From Faecalicatena_A orotica (GTDB lineage Bacteria; Bacillota; Clostridia; Lachnospirales; Lachnospiraceae): DNA of 64,000 nt. This document shows positions 59,161-64,000 of this stretch, piece by piece (position 1 is the first letter of the stretch; each line of letters starts with the position of its first letter). The notes under the pieces were generated by a model. The model searched no databases and was not told the DNA's origin. It was given only the letters and a program-made list of their open reading frames with translations. The position numbers and the translations under genes were made by a program. The stretch lies in NCBI RefSeq assembly GCF_040545875.1, contig NZ_JBEPMR010000012.1, one strand, 5' to 3'.

Positions 59161-60420
59161 ATGGGGACTGAGTATACGTGGGCGTTTGACAGGAGTTTTC
59201 TGGTATTTCTTGCTATTGCATTTGTTTCATTGGCGATAGCGGCAAAATTAAAATCGATGATTCCGATGCCGCTGATTTATGGTGTCATATTTGCAATTGG
59301 ATTCGGGACAGGGGTTCTTCCGAAGGATATGCTGCTTTCTGCCAATATGATTGCAGTAGGTACGATTGCGTTTAATGTGCTGGTTATTCATTCCGGTACA
59401 ATGATTAATCTGAAGATGCTGAAGGCGAAGAAAAAGGAATCACTTCTTTGCATTATAGCCTCTCTGGTTCTTGTTGTAATTGTTGGATTCGGGCTTACTC
59501 CAATACTTGGGAAGGGACTTGCATTTCTGGCTCCAGGCTCAGTAATCGGCGGCGGCGCTTCCTGTGCGATCGCTTCGAGATGGGTACTGGACAAGAATCC
59601 GGCAATCTCTGTGTTTCCCTGGCTTGTGTTCATGTTTCAGGGATTGTTCAGTGTTCCGGTTGTAACGTGGGCGCTGAAGAGAGAAGGAAAGGCACTTTCT
59701 CAGGAATTCAGAGCAAGGAATTCACAAGGTGGAAATCAGGGCGCTCCTGAGGGGGCAGGCAATATTCCGCCGATGATCGGGCCGGGCTGCCCCGGAAATG
59801 GTAAGAGTCCTGCGGCTGGTCAGGCTGGGAAGGTTCCGTTCTGTGAGAGAATTCCTGCAAAATATAAAAACACGGCGTATTTTCTGGGGATTATTATGAT
59901 AGTGACAGTCATCAACAATCTGCTTCACGGGACGGTTCTGGCTGGTCTGAATATTAATCCGAATATTACGGCACTGCTGTTTGGGTTAATCCTCGGCAGT
60001 CTTGGCTTTATGGATAAAGCGCCTCTGTTTAAAGCGGATGCATATGGGCTTCTGTTATTAGGCTTGATGGGACTGATGGCCAATACAATTGCCAATTGCC
60101 CGTGGCAGGGACTGGTAGCGTTTATTCCACCGTTGCTGATTGTGTTTGTCATCTCTACGATTGTGCTTGTACTGTGCGGGATCGTCGGGGCGAAGGTCTG
60201 CGGATTCCGGGCAGAACGTGGTATTGTGCTGACAATGAACTGTATGATGGGGTTCCCTGTGAATGATATGCTGACAAATAATGCGGCAGCAGCCGGAGAA
60301 AGCGAAGCAGAAAAAGGATACATAAAGAGTCAGGTTGGTCCCCTTCTTGGGATTGGAACGATGCTGATTTCAAATGCGGTGTCGGTACTGATTGTCAGTA
60401 TTATGGTAATATTCGTGTAG
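59161..60420 (+). CDS. Unrecognised multi-pass membrane protein, putative transporter
   Basis: 419 residues with about 10-11 hydrophobic segments arranged in two halves. The halves are separated by a hydrophilic Gly/Pro/Asn-rich stretch of roughly 60 residues (about 178-240; GNIPPMIGPGCPGNG). Some loops (GGGASCAIASRW and the late MGFPVNDMLTNN) recall ion-coupled carboxylate carriers such as the glutamate/Na+ group, but I cannot place it firmly. It follows aspartase and malic enzyme, so a dicarboxylate or aspartate carrier is plausible. The start codon directly abuts a T-tract and lacks a free ribosome binding site. Confidence 0.6.
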   Translation: MGTEYTWAFDRSFLVFLAIAFVSLAIAAKLKSMIPMPLIYGVIFAIGFGTGVLPKDMLLSANMIAVGTIAFNVLVIHSGTMINLKMLKAKKKESLLCIIASLVLVVIVGFGLTPILGKGLAFLAPGSVIGGGASCAIASRWVLDKNPAISVFPWLVFMFQGLFSVPVVTWALKREGKALSQEFRARNSQGGNQGAPEGAGNIPPMIGPGCPGNGKSPAAGQAGKVPFCERIPAKYKNTAYFLGIIMIVTVINNLLHGTVLAGLNINPNITALLFGLILGSLGFMDKAPLFKADAYGLLLLGLMGLMANTIANCPWQGLVAFIPPLLIVFVISTIVLVLCGIVGAKVCGFRAERGIVLTMNCMMGFPVNDMLTNNAAAAGESEAEKGYIKSQVGPLLGIGTMLISNAVSVLIVSIMVIFV

Positions 60421-60473
60421 TGGGAAGATCATGTACACGAGGATGTTAATGATTAATTAAATTTATAAAAGTG

Positions 60474-60521
60474 AAAAGCACTGAGAATGTAAAAAGAGAT
60501 GACATTTTCAGTGCTTTTTTT
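60474..60521 (+). terminator. Terminator after the membrane protein gene
   Basis: AAAAGCACTGAGAATGT (60474-60490) pairs with ACATTTTCAGTGCTTTT (60502-60518) with one mismatch, followed by T. Confidence 0.85.
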
Positions 60522-60707
60522 GTTTGGAAAATAGGCTGTGGATGATAGGTTAAACAAATAATATGATTGGAATAATAGAGTACTCGTGAACATTCTAATA
60601 AATACTATATTAATATTATAAAATCAGATAATATTAAAATATAATTGTGATATTCAACAAAATATATGTGCAATATTAATGCAATATGCTAGTTTTGGAA
60701 AATTATA

Positions 60708-60764
60708 TTGACATTTATGCACAAAGGGAATATTCTTTATTTATAAAAATTAGTTACACGTGTA
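60708..60764 (+). promoter_or_regulatory. Promoter and operator of the CUT1 sugar operon
   Basis: TTGACA (60708-60713), 17 bp, TATTCT (60731-60736). The perfect palindrome TACACGTGTA (60755-60764) lies just after the expected start point, a repressor roadblock position. The AT-rich 180 bp before it (60522-60707) shows no other feature I can support. Confidence 0.6.
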
Positions 60765-60840
60765 CATTTAAACCAAAAAGCAGATATACGATAAACCGGT
60801 AAGTGTGTTTGCTGAATGTTCAAGAAAGGGAGACAGGATT

Positions 60841-62163
60841 ATGAATAAAATGAGCAAGTGGAAAAGAATGGCTGCACTTGGTATTTCGACAATGATGATT
60901 GTTTCAACAGCAGCTTGCGGAAGTGGTTCAGGAGGAAACTCTAAATCAGAAAAAACGGATGCAAAAAATCAATCAAAAGGAACCACAATTTCATTCTGGA
61001 ACAGCTTTACAGGTTCAGACGGAGATATGCTGGTTGAGTTGGTGAACCGATATAATAAAGAGAATGAAGATGGAATTACTGTTGAGATGGATATTTCTTC
61101 AGATTTTGACAGTCAGCTTTCCACTGCATTTGCAGCAGGCACAGGTCCTACCATGATTTTAAGTTCAAGTGCCTATCGATTTACATATGGGGACTATATG
61201 CAGGATATCAGTGATGTATTTGACAAAACTGATTTAGATAAGGATGATTTCATACAATCTTATTTAGATTATTGCTCCGAGGGAGATAAATTATATTTTG
61301 TACCATTTCAGGTTGTAGGTTATTACATGTACTGGAATAAAGATTTATTCGAGGCGGCAGGACTTGATCCGGAGGCTCCTCCGACAACATGGGAAGAATG
61401 GCAGACATATGCTGAAAAGATTACGGATGAGAGCAAGAATGTTTATGGATCGGGTATTTCCTATGATTATCCTTACCAGATTGCACATATGATGCAGCGT
61501 CTGGGCGGGTTGTCAGTAACGGATGATAATGGCAGCTGGAAGGCAAACTTTGCAGGAAATAAGGGATATGCTGACTTCCTTACGATGTATAAGACTTTAA
61601 CAGAAAACGGGGATAACCCTCTGGAAGCGGATACGGATTCTATGGTAAGTGCAGGGCAGATTGGTATGACTGTCGGGGGGCCCTGGGTCACGGCAGGACT
61701 TGATACAGCAGGTGTTAATTACGGAATCGGTCTGATACCTCAGGGAGATGCAGGGGATATGAACTCTGTAGAAGTACTCGGATTTTCTGTAACAACGACA
61801 GCAAGCGATGAGGAGAAAGAAGCTGCATATAAATTCATTGAATGGTGGAATTCAGAAAATGAAGAGGGATCAAGTCCGGCTTTAGAGTGGTCAGTGGCAA
61901 ATGGTTTTCCTGCTTATACATATTCCGTTCAGGAGAAAGATGAATATAAACAAAGTGAAAAACTTAGTGTGATGTCTTCTGCAAATCCAGATGCACCGAC
62001 GGACTTTATTGTTGATTCAAGTTTTCCGGGAATCAATGATATTCTGAATGATGTCATCCCTGAGATGATTAACTCCGTAGCGTTTGGAAACATGTCGGTG
62101 AATGATGCACTTGAAAAAGCCCAGACAACTGCAGATAAGATTGTTGGGGAATATAATAAATAA
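60841..62163 (+). CDS. CUT1 sugar ABC transporter substrate-binding lipoprotein
   Basis: 440 residues from the ATG at 60841 (AAGGGAGACAGGATT upstream). The signal peptide ends in lipobox STAACGSG. The body is a family 1 extracellular binding protein (MalE/UgpB-like) with ISFWNSFTGSDGDMLVELVNRYN, YYMYWNKDLFEAAGLDPEAPPTTWEEW and GPWVTAG. It captures an oligosaccharide, glycoside or polyol. No ATPase gene is in the visible operon; CUT1 systems commonly share an MsmK/UgpC-type ATPase encoded elsewhere. Confidence 0.9.
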   Translation: MNKMSKWKRMAALGISTMMIVSTAACGSGSGGNSKSEKTDAKNQSKGTTISFWNSFTGSDGDMLVELVNRYNKENEDGITVEMDISSDFDSQLSTAFAAGTGPTMILSSSAYRFTYGDYMQDISDVFDKTDLDKDDFIQSYLDYCSEGDKLYFVPFQVVGYYMYWNKDLFEAAGLDPEAPPTTWEEWQTYAEKITDESKNVYGSGISYDYPYQIAHMMQRLGGLSVTDDNGSWKANFAGNKGYADFLTMYKTLTENGDNPLEADTDSMVSAGQIGMTVGGPWVTAGLDTAGVNYGIGLIPQGDAGDMNSVEVLGFSVTTTASDEEKEAAYKFIEWWNSENEEGSSPALEWSVANGFPAYTYSVQEKDEYKQSEKLSVMSSANPDAPTDFIVDSSFPGINDILNDVIPEMINSVAFGNMSVNDALEKAQTTADKIVGEYNK

Positions 62164-62192
62164 CTGATTTCAGGGACTTTTGGCAAGTGGAG

Positions 62193-62217
62193 AGGCGGTT
62201 CCGTGCAGCCGCCTTTT
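62193..62217 (+). terminator. Intercistronic attenuator after the binding-protein gene
   Basis: AGGCGG (62193-62198) pairs with CCGCCT (62209-62214), then TTTT. It has the same placement as those at 3153 and 22014. Confidence 0.6.
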
Positions 62218-62253
62218 CTTTGGAATTTGAGACAGGCGGGTAGGAGAAGTTAA

Positions 62254-63138
62254 ATGAAGAAAATGATGAAATACTGGAATAAGCCTTCCAGAAGTGCGTA
62301 TCTCTTTTTGGCCCCATCGGTCATTTTGTTAATCCTGTTTAGTGTGGTGCCGCTAATTATAGCTTTTGGACTAAGTCTGTTTGATGTGTCCATCACGATG
62401 GACTCGGCACGTTTCATCGGTATGGAAAACTTTGTCGAAGCATTTCGGGATAGCCGGTTTATAAACAGCTTAAAAGTGACTGCTATTTTTACGGGGCTGG
62501 AGGTGCCGCTGCAGGTTCTGGGAGCATTGGTAGTTGCAGCGCTGATTACAAAGAATAATATAAAGAATAAATTTTTCAGAGCGGTTTATTTTCTGCCCGT
62601 CATATGTTCTGCGACAGCAATCGGTATTATGTGGAAGATGATTCTTCACTCCAATATTGGTTTTGTTACAGCGGCGTTACAATCAATGGGGCTGGGGAAG
62701 ATTAATTTCCTGAATACACCGGGACTGACAATATTCGTCGTTTCATTTATATCCATATGGAGGAGTTTTGGTATTTCTGCAATTATTTATGTGACGGCGA
62801 TCCAGCAGGTATCAGCGTCCTTATATGAAGCGGCTGAAATGGACGGGGCTGGGAAGATACGGCAGTTCTGGCATATCACCGCACCTTCCATCAGACCGAC
62901 CTTCTGGTACATTTTAATGACACGGTTTGCAGGGGCATTACAGATATTTGACATCATCTATATTACGACAAATGGTGGACCGAATTATACAACAGAATCC
63001 ACGGTTACTTACATTTATTCCAGAGCATTTTCATCCCGTTCGAGTATGGGGTATGCGTCTGCAATGTCGGTGATTTTATTTGCGATAATCATGGTTGTTA
63101 CTGTAATAATGTATCGCAAAATGAATCAGGAGGATTAG
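62254..63138 (+). CDS. CUT1 sugar ABC transporter permease (MalF/UgpA-like)
   Basis: 294 residues with six predicted membrane segments. The cytoplasmic EAA loop reads YEAAEMDGAGKIRQFWHITAPSIRP. An N-terminal SRSAYLFLAPSVILLILFSVVP is typical of the first permease of CUT1 systems. GTAGGAGAAGTTAA precedes the ATG. It is followed 1 nt later by its partner. Confidence 0.92.
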   Translation: MKKMMKYWNKPSRSAYLFLAPSVILLILFSVVPLIIAFGLSLFDVSITMDSARFIGMENFVEAFRDSRFINSLKVTAIFTGLEVPLQVLGALVVAALITKNNIKNKFFRAVYFLPVICSATAIGIMWKMILHSNIGFVTAALQSMGLGKINFLNTPGLTIFVVSFISIWRSFGISAIIYVTAIQQVSASLYEAAEMDGAGKIRQFWHITAPSIRPTFWYILMTRFAGALQIFDIIYITTNGGPNYTTESTVTYIYSRAFSSRSSMGYASAMSVILFAIIMVVTVIMYRKMNQED

Positions 63139-63139
63139 T

Positions 63140-63985
63140 ATGAAAAAGAAAAAAGCGATTAAAATCAAAAATATAACAATCAGTATTCCGATCTTTATCG
63201 TTTTGGTCATTCTGGCATTGCTGGTTCTGGTGCCGGTTATATGGATGACATTAAGCGCGTTTAAGCCGGAAAAGGAGATTATATCCTGGCCGCCTACTTT
63301 TATACCGAAATCATTGACTCTGGAAAATTTTGTTGATGTACAGGACCGAATTAATATTCTTCGTTATATGCTTAACTCAATTATTTATGCAGGGGGAACC
63401 ACATTGCTGGCTGTTGTTGTAAACAGTATGGCCGGGTATGCCTACGCCTTTTATGATTTCAAAGGAAAGACAGGGCTGTTCCTAATGACTCTGGCGACAA
63501 TGATGGTACCATTTCAGGTTATTATGGTCCCGCTATTCCTCGTTGTGTTCAAGATGGGTATGTACGATTCTTACTGGGGGCTGATAATACCAAGAGTTGC
63601 AGTTGCAGGTTCGATTTTCATGATGCGCGCCGCCTTTTCAGGCATACCAAAGGAACTGGCCGAGGCTGCCAGAATTGACGGGCTTTCCGAAATGGGAATA
63701 TTCTGGAGAATCATGATGCCGCAGGTAAAACCGGCAGCGATCACTCTGGTTATTTTAAGTATCAATGGTTCGTGGAATGATTTGCTGTGGCCGATGATAG
63801 TGACGAGCAGGACAGAGATGCGTACACTTGCAAACGGACTGGCATTATTTATTGGGCAGAATACCATCGAGTATGGCGCCGCATTTGCAGGTGCGCTGAT
63901 TTCACTTCTTCCGATGTTCATTCTGTATATGGCAGGGCAGAAATACTTCGTGGAAGGTATGGCAAGTGCCGGATTAAAGGGGTAA
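63140..63985 (+). CDS. CUT1 sugar ABC transporter permease (MalG/UgpE-like)
   Basis: 281 residues, six membrane segments. The EAA loop ELAEAARIDGLSEMGIFWRIMMPQVKPA and the N-terminal VLVPVIWMTLSAFKPEKEI mark the second permease. CAGGAGGATTAGT precedes the ATG, within the end of the first permease gene. It ends 15 nt before the window edge. Confidence 0.92.
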   Translation: MKKKKAIKIKNITISIPIFIVLVILALLVLVPVIWMTLSAFKPEKEIISWPPTFIPKSLTLENFVDVQDRINILRYMLNSIIYAGGTTLLAVVVNSMAGYAYAFYDFKGKTGLFLMTLATMMVPFQVIMVPLFLVVFKMGMYDSYWGLIIPRVAVAGSIFMMRAAFSGIPKELAEAARIDGLSEMGIFWRIMMPQVKPAAITLVILSINGSWNDLLWPMIVTSRTEMRTLANGLALFIGQNTIEYGAAFAGALISLLPMFILYMAGQKYFVEGMASAGLKG

Positions 63986-63995
63986 GGAGAATCAT

Positions 63996-64000
63996 ATGTT
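63996..64000 (+). CDS. Start of a further gene in the CUT1 operon (truncated by window edge)
   Basis: TAAGGAGA at 63983-63990 is a good ribosome binding site 5 nt before ATG at 63996. Only the start codon is visible; a glycoside hydrolase or regulator would be usual at this place. Confidence 0.45.

Noticed and set aside
1..64000. CRISPR arrays, rRNA genes, complete insertion sequences and prophage modules
   Set aside because: No regularly spaced direct repeats, rRNA segments, transposase, integrase or phage structural genes were found.

Overview
The window looks like chromosome from a gut-type, spore-capable member of the Lachnospiraceae (Clostridia). This rests on moderate GC with AGGAGG-type ribosome binding sites, a type III glutamine synthetase, a murB-rapZ-whiA-crh block, a CwlC-like amidase without signal peptide, YesM/YesN-type sugar sensing and many CUT1/CUT2 sugar ABC transporters. 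The genus cannot be fixed from the sequence alone.

Layout. (1) 1-11,475: end of a YesN-like response regulator and its YesM-like kinase, a complete ytfQ-ytfR-ytfT-yjfF-type furanose ABC transporter, a membrane-anchored XRE regulator, then an operon of iron alcohol dehydrogenase, RpiB-like isomerase and MtnA-like sugar-1-phosphate isomerase, followed by a DeoR regulator. (2) 11,476-14,127: an Rpn/PD-(D/E)XK-like protein, a LacI regulator and a perfect 40-bp inverted repeat. (3) 14,330-26,546: a 12-kb catabolic island. It combines an SDR, thiolase, AMP-forming acyl-CoA ligase, CoA-transferase, VOC epimerase-like protein and 3-hydroxyacyl-CoA dehydrogenase with a ribose-type ABC transporter, mutarotase and SMP-30 lactonase. 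Acyl-CoA dehydrogenase and enoyl-CoA hydratase are absent, which suggests beta-oxidation-like cleavage of a sugar acid that already carries a 3-hydroxyl. (4) 26,598-36,607: small regulators, a HAD phosphatase, a COG2509-type flavoprotein, glmM, a KaiC-like/PPDK ATP-grasp fusion, an amidase and a CNNM/CorC protein. (5) 36,773-41,250: murB-rapZ-whiA-crh, a lipid kinase and tRNA-Glu. (6) 41,412-44,983: a small XRE gene, a type I toxin-antitoxin locus, and a TetR gene divergent from an old-yellow-enzyme-type reductase. (7) 45,116-48,416: class II aldolase and glutamine synthetase III. (8) 48,448-54,856: two paralogous CocE/NonD hydrolases around a Crp/Fnr regulator and an APC permease. (9) 54,883-60,521: a MATE exporter, then aspartase, malic enzyme and an unrecognised membrane protein preceded by a striking structured leader. 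(10) 60,708-64,000: a CUT1 sugar ABC operon running off the right edge.

Three sequence-level observations stand out. The three Crp/Fnr-locus promoters (hydrolase 1, permease, hydrolase 2) each carry a 16-bp dyad-type site exactly 21 bp upstream of a good -10 box, which places it at about -41.5, the class II activator position. The 190-bp leader at 58,971-59,160 has a long closing stem and three hairpins with near-identical AAAAGAC-type loops. A 29-residue hydrophobic peptide gene unnoticed by size-limited gene finding sits convergent to a short RNA with a near-consensus promoter and an intrinsic terminator. Functional statements are family-level readings of the translated sequence; no database search was run.
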